Part shown: positions 43,240 through 50,603 of the stretch, piece by piece
Layout: each line of letters begins with the position of its first letter
How positions within the stretch are numbered: position 1 is the stretch's first letter
Source of the DNA: Pedobacter frigiditerrae
GTDB taxonomy: Bacteria > Bacteroidota > Bacteroidia > Sphingobacteriales > Sphingobacteriaceae
Assembly: GCF_004331645.1 (NCBI RefSeq)
Contig: NZ_SJSK01000002.1
Coordinates: 1,054,001 to 1,118,000, forward strand
Reading direction: 5' to 3'
Length of the DNA: 64,000 nucleotides
Position numbers and translations under genes: made by a program
The notes under the pieces: generated by a model
The model's input: only the letters and a program-made list of their open reading frames with translations
Databases searched by the model: none
Told to the model about the DNA's origin: nothing

Positions 43240-44085
43240 CTAATTGGTTCTATAAGGTTTATATACGTCTTTTTGCAAATCTTGGTTTGCAGCTTTCGGG
43301 TGATATTTTATTTTCTTAATCCACAATCTAAAGGCTTGCCAATGGATTAACCACATTACCCTTAGTGGTATCATTGGGATGGCAAAGAAGTAACGCAACA
43401 TATTTGCGTTAGTTAAAGGCTTTTGCTCTCCCTTTAAAGTGCTGATAAAAAATCGATTTCCATCTTTATCATAATCATCTATCTTAATTTCCAATTTTTC
43501 TGTCGGAATAACAAGATTAAAATCGAAAAAGTCATCTAAATCTATAAATGGAGATACGTAAAAATGTTTTTGAACCCTCTGTTTAAATGTATTTCCATCA
43601 AGCTCATCTTTATCAAAAAAGAACATTTTCATTTCATGATAAGTATTACTAATTTCTGCTACTGCGCAAAGTGGGCAATTGTTTTCATCAAAACAGAAAT
43701 AAAAAGAAGCAGGATTGAAGTTATAACCTAATACTGAAAGGTTAGTCAACAACATAATTTTACCATTGCCAATTTCTACATTGTGGGATTTTAAATAAGT
43801 TGTAATTTGCTGTTTTGCTGAGATGGGAGATGTGAGATGTGAGATGTGAGACCTTTCATCTTTGTTCTTTGTTCCTTGCTCCTTACTCTCTAAAACCAAA
43901 TGGCATTTATCTCTAAAACTGAATAAATTAAACTTGTTGTAACTAAACCAGCGAAGTTTTTTATCTAGAATTGCTAGCTCATCTAAATCTATATAAAACA
44001 TAAATACATTATACCAGAAACTGTGCTTCTTAGGCGCTAACCTATGATGCATAACTTTGGCTGAATATATGGAGGAGCTAAACAA
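43240..44085 (-). CDS. DUF1365 protein with repeat-derived insert
   Basis: A 281-residue DUF1365 protein: N-terminal MHHRLAPKKHSFWYNVFMFYIDLDEL, the LGYNFNPASFYFCFD core and the FYVSPFIDLDDFF region are characteristic. The family is nearly always beside a FAD oxidoreductase and a Cfa-like methyltransferase, as here, and is linked to fatty-acid modification. Residues about 66-89 (KEQGTKNKDERSHISHLTSP) are a hydrophilic insert encoded by a purine/pyrimidine repeat of the kind found between genes in this window; the frame is preserved. It probably forms a surface loop. Catalytic residues are not known. Confidence 0.88.
   Translation of the reverse strand: MFSSSIYSAKVMHHRLAPKKHSFWYNVFMFYIDLDELAILDKKLRWFSYNKFNLFSFRDKCHLVLESKEQGTKNKDERSHISHLTSPISAKQQITTYLKSHNVEIGNGKIMLLTNLSVLGYNFNPASFYFCFDENNCPLCAVAEISNTYHEMKMFFFDKDELDGNTFKQRVQKHFYVSPFIDLDDFFDFNLVIPTEKLEIKIDDYDKDGNRFFISTLKGEQKPLTNANMLRYFFAIPMIPLRVMWLIHWQAFRLWIKKIKYHPKAANQDLQKDVYKPYRTN
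43820..43890. repeat. Purine/pyrimidine repeat inside DUF1365 gene
   Basis: A purine arm (43820-43851) made of GAGATGT repeats is followed directly by a pyrimidine arm (43852-43890) of TTTGTTC and CTTGCTCC words. The arms are roughly inverted copies. Related arms occur at 2518-2556, 44091-44121, 44600-44670 and 46965-47045. Here it is translated as an in-frame 24-residue insert. Confidence 0.75.
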
Positions 44086-44660
44086 TTAAATGGAAGATGT
44101 AAAATGGAAAATGGAAGATGGACCAGTTCTAAATGTAAGATGAAACTCTATGGAAAATTTAAAACGTAAAATGGAAGACGGACTTTTCATAAGCTATTTA
44201 CTTGAGCTGATTTTGATTGATGCAAAAATTTTCTTGAGTTCATTAGCCTCATCTTTGTATTGTTCAAATTCAAGTGTAAACTTTTCATCAATATATAGTT
44301 CCTTTAATACTCTTAACCAATAGGCACTTTCTCTTGCCTCTCTGTAAGAAATTCCAATTTTATAATTGAAATCCCTTTTGCTTGTTGCACCTTGAGCTTC
44401 TTCATAATTTGCTCCAACAGATGTTGAAGAACGACTAAGTTGCAATATTGGCACTTTATAAACTTGACTATAAGGCAATTTGTTTAAAAACTTTAAAATG
44501 TTTACTCCAAAACAGAAAGTTCCGTCTAGAAGTTGTGTTGTTTTTTCATTCATAGTAAGATGTTTAGGTATACATAAACTTAATGTTTTCTGCCCATTTC
44601 CCATCTAACCTATTTCATTTCCCTTTTACTAAATTGCTCAACCATTTCCCATCTTACCTC
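44086..44660. mobile_element. Repeat-bounded four-helix-bundle unit (putative)
   Basis: A single gene is bounded on the left by purine arms (TGGAAGATGTAAAATGG at 44091-44107, more at 44132-44180) and on the right by the inverted pyrimidine arms (CCCATCTAACC, CCATTTCCCATCTTACC, up to 44670). The unit interrupts an otherwise tight operon between the FAD oxidoreductase and DUF1365 genes. A copy with the same arms but no gene lies at 46962-47046. Mobility is inferred from this arrangement; no transposase or target duplication was identified. Confidence 0.45.
44194..44553 (-). CDS. Four-helix bundle protein (23S IVP/S23 family)
   Basis: A 119-residue helical protein of the family first found as the product of 23S rRNA intervening sequences and also related to the Avd protein of diversity-generating retroelements. 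Landmarks are LPYSQVYKVPILQLSRSSTSVGANYEEAQGA and YREARESAYWLRVL. The start is placed at 44553 (MNEKTTQLLDG); an upstream in-frame Met at 44604 would lengthen it into repeat sequence. The family probably binds nucleic acid through a basic face, but its role outside retroelements is unknown. It stands alone between inverted repeats. Confidence 0.85.
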   Translation of the reverse strand: MNEKTTQLLDGTFCFGVNILKFLNKLPYSQVYKVPILQLSRSSTSVGANYEEAQGATSKRDFNYKIGISYREARESAYWLRVLKELYIDEKFTLEFEQYKDEANELKKIFASIKISSSK

Positions 44661-45905
44661 TTACATCTTTTCACATAGCTCCACCGCACTTTTATAAGCA
44701 TCTTCATGGAAACCATATTTAAAATAACTGCCACAATAATAAACCGGGCCAGTTTCATTTAGTTTGTATAATTCTTCTTGCGCTTGCATTGCTGGCACAT
44801 CAAATAATGGGTGTTCGTATGCAATTTCCTTAATTATCTTACTTTTATCAAGCGTAGCTGATGGATTGATAGAAACGAAATAATCAACCTTATCTGAAAC
44901 ACCTTGTAATTGATTCATCCAGTAAATGGTACTTGGCACTAACACCTCACCTTGTTTTTCTACTCTATAGTTCCAACTACTCCAAGCCAATTTTTTCTTA
45001 GGCATTTGAGTTTTATCGGTATGTAAAATGGCAGTATTAGGTTGATATTTAAATTTAGAAAGAAGACGTTCTTCGTCGTCTGTTTTTCGCTTTACAATTT
45101 GATAAGTTTGGTTAGCGTGACTTGCCATGATCACTTTATCGAATTCCATTTCCTCTCCTTTTGATGTCGTTACTAAAACCCTTCCGTTTTCTAAACGCTC
45201 AACGCTGGTTATTTTTGTATTTATTCTAATCTGATTTCTAAATGGTTTAATCAATTTCTCACGATAAGCTTGGCTTCCGTTATGCAAGGTAAACCATTGA
45301 TGCTGGGTATCTAAACCTAAAAAACCGTGATTTTTAAAAAAGCGAATAAGCGATACTGCCGGAAAATCTAATATCTGTTCCATCGGTGTAGACCAAACTG
45401 CTGAACTCATCGGAATAAGATATTTCCAAACCATATCTTCTCCATAACCAAACTCTTTTACATACTGTCCCAACGAATAATTTGCGTATTTTAGATCATC
45501 TAAAATGGCTACGCTTTCTTTGTTGAAACGATTAATCTGCATCAACATTTTTAAAAAAGAAGAATTAAAAATATTCCGTTTTTGCGCAAAAAGGTGTTTC
45601 ATACTAGAGCCTGAGTATTCTAATCCACTTGGCAAATATTGAACGCTAAAAGACATATCTGTTTTTTTAACAGGCGCATCAATCTCCCTAAATAACTCAC
45701 ACAAATTTGGGTAAGTCTCATAGTTAAAAACCATAAAAGCAGTATCTATAAAAACATCTTTACCATCCTCATTAACTGTAACCGTATTCGTATGACCGCC
45801 AATATAGTTGAGCTCTTCAAAAAGTGTGATATCGTATTTTTTGTGGAGCAAATGCCCACAACCCATTCCTGCTATTCCTGTTCCTATTATTGCTAGTTTT
45901 TGCAT
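44661..45905 (-). CDS. FAD-dependent amine-oxidase-like oxidoreductase
   Basis: A 414-residue flavoprotein of the NAD(P)-binding-like/amine oxidase class. The N-terminal Rossmann motif is IIGTGIAGMGCG, followed by FEELNYIGGHTNTV and a C-terminal FAD-contact stretch VYYCGSYFKYGFHEDA. The group conserved next to DUF1365 and Cfa-like genes is thought to oxidise or desaturate modified acyl chains; a flavin enzyme of similar context takes part in furan fatty-acid synthesis in Rhodobacter. Its last codons and stop (CEKM) coincide with the TTACATCTTTTC arm of the neighbouring repeat. Confidence 0.9.
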   Translation of the reverse strand: MQKLAIIGTGIAGMGCGHLLHKKYDITLFEELNYIGGHTNTVTVNEDGKDVFIDTAFMVFNYETYPNLCELFREIDAPVKKTDMSFSVQYLPSGLEYSGSSMKHLFAQKRNIFNSSFLKMLMQINRFNKESVAILDDLKYANYSLGQYVKEFGYGEDMVWKYLIPMSSAVWSTPMEQILDFPAVSLIRFFKNHGFLGLDTQHQWFTLHNGSQAYREKLIKPFRNQIRINTKITSVERLENGRVLVTTSKGEEMEFDKVIMASHANQTYQIVKRKTDDEERLLSKFKYQPNTAILHTDKTQMPKKKLAWSSWNYRVEKQGEVLVPSTIYWMNQLQGVSDKVDYFVSINPSATLDKSKIIKEIAYEHPLFDVPAMQAQEELYKLNETGPVYYCGSYFKYGFHEDAYKSAVELCEKM

Positions 45906-45922
45906 CTGCGAGAGTAAAATCT

Positions 45923-46957
45923 TTAATCCTTGTTCTTTTCAAAAAGATAATGACAAACCATCCATTCATTACCTTTATTATAATTAAACAATTCTGCACA
46001 AGCCATATAAAACAAGCGCCAATAAACCCACCATTTTACTGCTTGATCTTTACCATAAGTATTCTCTAAGATTGGCATAATTTCCTTTTTATGTTTATCC
46101 ATATTACTTAACCAAGCCTCAGAAGTTTTGCCATAGTTAGTTCCATTTACCACCCAATGTTTGCTGATTTTCAAATCGTCATTAAAGTAGAAAAACAAAT
46201 GGTTCGATGGCATTATTCCGCCAGTAAAAAAGTACTTACTCATCCAATCGCTTTCATCAATAACTTCATACTTATAAGCTAGAGTTTTATGCGTAAAAAT
46301 ATGGACGAACAATTTGCCATCGGGTTTTAAGAATGATGAAACCTTAGCTAGCAATAATTTATAATTACGCATATGCTCGAACATCTCTACAGAAACTACC
46401 CTGTCAAAGCTATCAGTAATAGTGAAAGTATTCATATCTGCAGTTAAAACAGTAAGATTTTCAATACCTCTTTGTTTCGCAGTCTCGTCAATAAATATTT
46501 TCTGTGTAGCAGAATTTGAAACTACGGTAAACTTGCTCTCTGGAAATTTTGAGGCCATATACAGCGACAATGAGCCCCATCCACAACCTAATTCTAAAAC
46601 GTTTTGCCCATTCTGTAAATCTGCTCTTTTACAAGTTAGTGCCAGCATATCATCTTCAGAAGTATCTATATCCTTTACTCCCGGATTCCAATAACCACTG
46701 CTGTATTTTAGGTTTTTACCCAAGCAATACTGAAAAAATTCAGTCGGCAATTCGTAATGTTGCTCGTTTGCATCAGTGGTATTTACTGCAATAGGAGAAG
46801 CCTTTAACTCATCAATTAAGTTAATGAATTTCCTTTGTTGCAATTCTTCATCGCCAACAGTTTCATCTGCCAAGCGTTGTTTTAAAAGTTTCCTAATTCC
46901 AGCTCGTAAAACAGGGTCTGGTAATTTATCGTTTTCTATTAGTTTATCGTACCACAT
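45923..46957 (-). CDS. Second cyclopropane-synthase-family methyltransferase
   Basis: A 344-residue class I SAM methyltransferase of the Cfa family without the N-terminal domain of true cyclopropane synthases. The SAM loop is LELGCGWGSLS (120-130). By eye, E. coli Cfa residues Glu239 and its neighbouring His are kept in EMFEHM and His266 in FVHIFTH, while Cys139 is Ser87 (KYSSGYW). It may methylate an acyl chain or small molecule. It lies 17 bases before the FAD oxidoreductase gene. Being a distinct paralogue of the enzyme at 41992 it presumably does a different step. Confidence 0.88.
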   Translation of the reverse strand: MWYDKLIENDKLPDPVLRAGIRKLLKQRLADETVGDEELQQRKFINLIDELKASPIAVNTTDANEQHYELPTEFFQYCLGKNLKYSSGYWNPGVKDIDTSEDDMLALTCKRADLQNGQNVLELGCGWGSLSLYMASKFPESKFTVVSNSATQKIFIDETAKQRGIENLTVLTADMNTFTITDSFDRVVSVEMFEHMRNYKLLLAKVSSFLKPDGKLFVHIFTHKTLAYKYEVIDESDWMSKYFFTGGIMPSNHLFFYFNDDLKISKHWVVNGTNYGKTSEAWLSNMDKHKKEIMPILENTYGKDQAVKWWVYWRLFYMACAELFNYNKGNEWMVCHYLFEKNKD

Positions 46958-46961
46958 ATTT

Positions 46962-47046
46962 ATGTAAAATGTAAGATGGTAAAGGGAAAATGGAATTTAT
47001 AAGCAATGGGCACATCTTCCATCTTACCTCTTCCCTCTTCCATCCT
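46962..47046. repeat. Inverted purine/pyrimidine repeat, no cargo gene
   Basis: Left arm 46965-46993 (GTAAAATGTAAGATGG, AAAGGGAAAATGG) and right arm 47012-47045 (CATCTTCCATCTTACC, TCTTCCCTCTTCC) are inverted copies around an 18-base spacer. GTAAGATGG / CCATCTTAC is exact. The right arm encodes the last residues (DGRGKR) and stop of the DUF1295 protein. Confidence 0.75.
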
Positions 47047-47833
47047 TTTTTCCCCATGGGAAAAAGGAAGAAGTTGTTTCTTGATATTTTTTATAAGCCG
47101 CAGGTTTACTGCGCAAGTTTTGTTCTTCGTTGTTGGGTACGCCTGTCACCTTTAACAATAAATATAAAATGATGGCTGGGCTGATGATGGCCAAAATACC
47201 CCACGGTGTTGCTAAAGCAAAGATGAAATAAGCCATCCAGGTTAACCATTCAAAAAAATAATTGGGGTGCCGACTGTAATACCATAAACCTGTATCGCAT
47301 ACTTTGCCTTTATTTTTAGGGTCTTTTTTAAATGCTGCCAATTGATTATCAGCAATCATTTCCCCTATGAAAGCGATTACCCAAATACCAATTCCCGTGT
47401 ATTCCAAAATCGATATTTGTGTTAATGGATTTGCCGTAATGATAAAAAATGGAATAGCCAGCAATACGTTTGATATGGCTTGGAACTGAAAGAAAAAGAA
47501 AAAATTCCTATCAGCTTTATCTCCCCATTCTTTCCGCAATTGCTTATAACGTCCTTCCTCCTCATTTAAATGACCAATTACACGCTGCCAAAGATGAAGT
47601 CCTAATCTTAGTTCTGCGATTAAAAACATACCGCAAATCAGAAATTTCCGTGTTTCAAATCCTTCCGACAGGAAAGAAGTAATAATCGTGATAACTGGAA
47701 AATTGAGTGCCCAAAATACATCAACAACACCAGCATTTTTAACTTTTTTAGCCCAAAGCCAAACCAAAAACATAATAGTACAACAGGCAATTAGCGAGAT
47801 GAGTGCGATAAAAAGTAGATGTTTGTAATCCAT
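47024..47833 (-). CDS. DUF1295 (steroid 5-alpha-reductase-like) membrane protein
   Basis: A membrane protein of about 269 residues with six or seven helices. The C-terminal motif GLWYYSRHPNYFFEWLTWMAYF is the isoprenylcysteine methyltransferase / steroid reductase / DUF1295 signature that binds NADPH or SAM at the membrane. I start it at 47833 (MDYKHLLF); 47860 would add nine residues. It is part of the lipid cluster, upstream of the Cfa-like genes, where DUF1295 proteins commonly occur. The extreme C-terminus is repeat-derived. Confidence 0.87.
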   Translation of the reverse strand: MDYKHLLFIALISLIACCTIMFLVWLWAKKVKNAGVVDVFWALNFPVITIITSFLSEGFETRKFLICGMFLIAELRLGLHLWQRVIGHLNEEEGRYKQLRKEWGDKADRNFFFFFQFQAISNVLLAIPFFIITANPLTQISILEYTGIGIWVIAFIGEMIADNQLAAFKKDPKNKGKVCDTGLWYYSRHPNYFFEWLTWMAYFIFALATPWGILAIISPAIILYLLLKVTGVPNNEEQNLRSKPAAYKKYQETTSSFFPWGKKDGRGKR

Positions 47834-47855
47834 TTTATAGTATAAAGTATTTAGT

Positions 47856-47876
47856 CCCAAAGAGATGCCTTTGGCA
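47856..47876. repeat. CCCAAAG...CTTTGGCA palindromic repeat
   Basis: CCCAAAGAGATGCCTTTGGC differs from the copy at 39604-39624 by one base; a third form lies at 13689-13711. It is a short hairpin repeat in the gap before DUF1295. Confidence 0.6.
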
Positions 47877-47911
47877 TATCGAGTATCAAGAAAGCCCTCG
47901 GCCTTCTCATT

Positions 47912-48256
47912 CTATCTATTCCCCACCAACTCTTTAACACCTTCATTTGACTTAAGTTTGAATAATTTAATCAACACATAAGCGCAAGTTGCAATGCTAC
48001 CTAAACATACGAATAAAATTACCCAAGAAATTTTAGGAATAATATTTTTTTCCTTGTAAAACATCCACAAGCTAATGATAAAAATATTGGCGTAAAAATC
48101 CCAAAGCGTAGCCCTCATCCAAGGTATCGAGCCCAGAAAGTCCCACTCTTTAAATAATGAACTTTCTAAACTTGTGCTAATAACTATATAAGTTACCCAA
48201 ACTAATAAGACAGAGAAAATAATTTTTAAGGCTGTAATCATATATTTTTTAGTCAT
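47912..48256 (-). CDS. Small membrane protein, DUF1475-like
   Basis: A protein of about 114 residues with three membrane segments and the landmark IPWMRATLWDFYANIFIISLWMFYKE, which I associate with DUF1475/DUF2834-type proteins of unknown function; the exact family is uncertain. The start is taken at 48256 (MTKKYMITALK); 48280 and 48241 are alternatives. It lies in the lipid cluster between the desaturase and DUF1295 genes and may be co-transcribed with them. Confidence 0.65.
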   Translation of the reverse strand: MTKKYMITALKIIFSVLLVWVTYIVISTSLESSLFKEWDFLGSIPWMRATLWDFYANIFIISLWMFYKEKNIIPKISWVILFVCLGSIATCAYVLIKLFKLKSNEGVKELVGNR

Positions 48257-48340
48257 ACGATGAATATAGCCAAGCTGCAAATATTTATCGGATGACTATT
48301 GAATAAACGAAAAAAGAGTAAGGGGAGTTTTTAGAAAACA

Positions 48341-48367
48341 AAAAAGGTTGGCAAAAACCAACCTTTA
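48341..48367 (-). terminator. Terminator after desaturase gene
   Basis: A perfect 9-bp stem AAAGGTTGG / CCAACCTTT with T-run on the minus strand. It lies 117 bases after the desaturase stop, beyond a dispersed GTC-TGAGC-GTCGAAGAC type repeat at 48378-48445, and implies that the desaturase is a separate transcript from the genes to its left. Confidence 0.75.
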
Positions 48368-48483
48368 ATATATAGGTATTGTCAGTCTGAGCTTGTCGAA
48401 GACCCTACACTAAATTATTCGACCACCTTCCGACGAGCGCTCAGGATTACATTTTAAATTTGACTATTAAAAAACAAATAGCT

Positions 48484-49212
48484 TTATACCTTTCTAATTC
48501 TAATAATATGCATCCAGTGTAAAACCTTCATCACCGGATAAGTTGGGTCAAACTCCCACCACTTAGATGAAAACTTTGGACTGTTTGGTTTTTTATGGTG
48601 ATTGTTTTGGAACAATTCGCCCATTAACAAGAAATCCCAAGGTAAAGAGTTTTTACTATGGTCGTCATTATCATGGTTCGAATAACCATATTTATGTCCG
48701 CACCAATTAACAATAGCACCATGTAATGGGCCCATTAAAAAGTGAATTGGCAATAATAAATACATCCACCAGTATTCTGCAAAGGCAATATAAAAACCAA
48801 TATAAAATAAACCACAAGCAATTCTCCAAATCCATGAATCTCCAATTCTATCAACTAGTGGCCATTCAGGATAGTTACCTCTAAAAGCAGGTTCAGGTTC
48901 TATTTTATGTTTTAAATAGCTCATGTACATATTTTTGGTAGCTATCATCATTCCGAAGACATCCTTAAAAAAATGTGGAGAATGTGGGTCTTTTTCCGTG
49001 TCACTATAAGCATGGTGCATTCTATGCAAAATAGCGTAAGCTCTCGGATTTAAGAAAGAAGAACCTTGAGAGATTAACAATACTAGGTAAAAGAATTTTT
49101 CCCAAAATGGCTCCATCTTAAACATTTTATGCGATGAATAACGATGCAGAAAAAATGTTTGGCTAAATAGCGATAAAAACCAGTGGGCAATAAAGAAGAT
49201 TAAAATGATCAT
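48484..49212 (-). CDS. Acyl-lipid/acyl-CoA fatty acid desaturase
   Basis: A 242-residue membrane desaturase with four membrane helices. The three histidine boxes that hold the di-iron centre are present: HRYSSH (23-28), HRMHH (63-67) and NNHHKKPN (about 208-215). It introduces a double bond, probably delta-9, into acyl chains. It is shorter than eukaryotic stearoyl-CoA desaturases but typical of Bacteroidota. Its product would be the natural substrate of the Cfa-like methyltransferases downstream. Confidence 0.92.
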   Translation of the reverse strand: MIILIFFIAHWFLSLFSQTFFLHRYSSHKMFKMEPFWEKFFYLVLLISQGSSFLNPRAYAILHRMHHAYSDTEKDPHSPHFFKDVFGMMIATKNMYMSYLKHKIEPEPAFRGNYPEWPLVDRIGDSWIWRIACGLFYIGFYIAFAEYWWMYLLLPIHFLMGPLHGAIVNWCGHKYGYSNHDNDDHSKNSLPWDFLLMGELFQNNHHKKPNSPKFSSKWWEFDPTYPVMKVLHWMHIIRIRKV

Positions 49213-49342
49213 GAATTAGATGTGTACTACTCTATAAACGAATTTTAGAGAGATTAAGTTTAGATTCGTTACAAAAATGGATAGGTATAAGGAAATCTGT
49301 CTATCTACTGACAAACAGATTTCTTAAAAATTTGAAATTATT

Positions 49343-49840
49343 TTATCTACCGAAATCGTCTTGAACACGTACGATATCACTTTCATCAGAAGGATTTTCT
49401 GCATCAGTGTGTTGCCAAATTTCGGCTACAACTCCCCAATCATTTAAACCAATTAAACGATGGCGTTCGCCTTGTTGTAATTTGATTTGATTTGTTGGAT
49501 GGTATTCTTTTACTTCTCCTTCTTCATCAGTCTGGCTGGTTTTAATACCAACCGTACCACTTACCACTTGCCAAATTTCGGCTCTGCGGTGATGATATTG
49601 CCAAGAAAGGCGGGTGTTTGGTGCTACTATTAAAATTTTTGGACTTAGTTTTCCTCCGATTTTCAGGCTATCTACATCTAAACCGTCAAAATAGGTATCG
49701 GCAAATTGTTGTGCTTGTGCTTCATCAATTACAAAAAAACCACCCCACGGGCGAGTTTCATCACGGTTAACGATATTAAAACCTTCAATTTGCAAACGTT
49801 GAGCAACGGTATCGAATATTTCTGTCTTTTTAGTTTCCAT
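49343..49840 (-). CDS. Cupin protein, mannose-6-phosphate isomerase type II-like
   Basis: A 165-residue single-domain cupin. RPWGGFFVIDE near residue 30 and SWQYHHRRAEIWQVVSGTV, with metal-binding His-His and Glu, then QGERHRLIG with the last His, match the type II mannose-6-phosphate isomerase cupin and proteins often labelled phosphoheptose isomerase. The sugar substrate cannot be assigned. Single gene with gaps on both sides. Confidence 0.82.
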   Translation of the reverse strand: METKKTEIFDTVAQRLQIEGFNIVNRDETRPWGGFFVIDEAQAQQFADTYFDGLDVDSLKIGGKLSPKILIVAPNTRLSWQYHHRRAEIWQVVSGTVGIKTSQTDEEGEVKEYHPTNQIKLQQGERHRLIGLNDWGVVAEIWQHTDAENPSDESDIVRVQDDFGR

Positions 49841-49932
49841 ATTTTTTATTGATTAAGAAGCCAACAATGCTTGTTTAGTTATTGTTTGTTGATCACCTAA
49901 TTTTTGTGCCGTAAAAATACGGGTTACAAATT

Positions 49933-49956
49933 AAAAAAGCCCTCTCGGGCTTTTTA
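49933..49956 (-). terminator. Terminator after secreted protein gene
   Basis: AAAAAGCCC-TCTC-GGGCTTTTT is a perfect stem with flanking A and T runs, 21 bases after the stop of the gene at 49977. Confidence 0.88.
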
Positions 49957-49976
49957 TTTTTTAAGAAATTATGTTT

Positions 49977-50528
49977 TTATTTAACTTCTGCCACTACAAT
50001 ATCAGTTGGTAAACCAGCAGATTGTAAGATAAAAGGAAAAGCTGCGTTGTTTAACACCCAAAGTTCTACTTTACCATCTTCACTTACAACATTTGTTGCA
50101 TCAACTTCTTTACCCCCAATTTTCATCACACTAGCTGGCGATTTAATTTTAAAGTTCAATCCACTATACGTAAATGCCTTCTTATCTACTAGTGTTTTGT
50201 AAGCTGCTTTAGAGATAATTGCAAAAGTTTCTTCATCAGCTAATTTTGTAGCACCTAATGCAGGCTGGCTAACAGCCGCTAATTTAGTTGCGCTTTCTAA
50301 AGCTTTTGTAGTCATTTCAAAAGTTCCTTCTCCATAACCATCAACAGCCCAACCAATAGAAACTGGCCCAGCAATGCTTTTTACAGACAATAACAATGGA
50401 AATTCTTGACCTTGAACATAGGCACTACAATGCAACACGGTACCTACTTTAAATTCTGGCAATGTTTTTTGAGCATATACAGCTACAGAAAAAACAAAGG
50501 CAACTAGCGTAAAGATTATTTTTTTCAT
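49977..50528 (-). CDS. Hypothetical secreted protein
   Basis: A 183-residue protein with a signal peptide cleaved after residue 19 (VAVYAQ). The mature part is beta-rich with an alanine-rich helical centre and no recognised motif. It is divergent from the sulfatase gene (76 bases between starts) and may share regulation with it. I do not recognise the family. Confidence 0.7.
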   Translation of the reverse strand: MKKIIFTLVAFVFSVAVYAQKTLPEFKVGTVLHCSAYVQGQEFPLLLSVKSIAGPVSIGWAVDGYGEGTFEMTTKALESATKLAAVSQPALGATKLADEETFAIISKAAYKTLVDKKAFTYSGLNFKIKSPASVMKIGGKEVDATNVVSEDGKVELWVLNNAAFPFILQSAGLPTDIVVAEVK

Positions 50529-50603
50529 TTAAGATCTATTTATTTGGAATGAAGATAAAATTTATTTCTTTAATTTGAAAAACTTACACAAGTAATAAGA
50601 AAT

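Noticed and set aside
44194..44553. Diversity-generating retroelement (Avd-like protein)
   Set aside because: The four-helix protein is related to Avd, but no reverse transcriptase, template repeat or adenine-variable repeat was found nearby.
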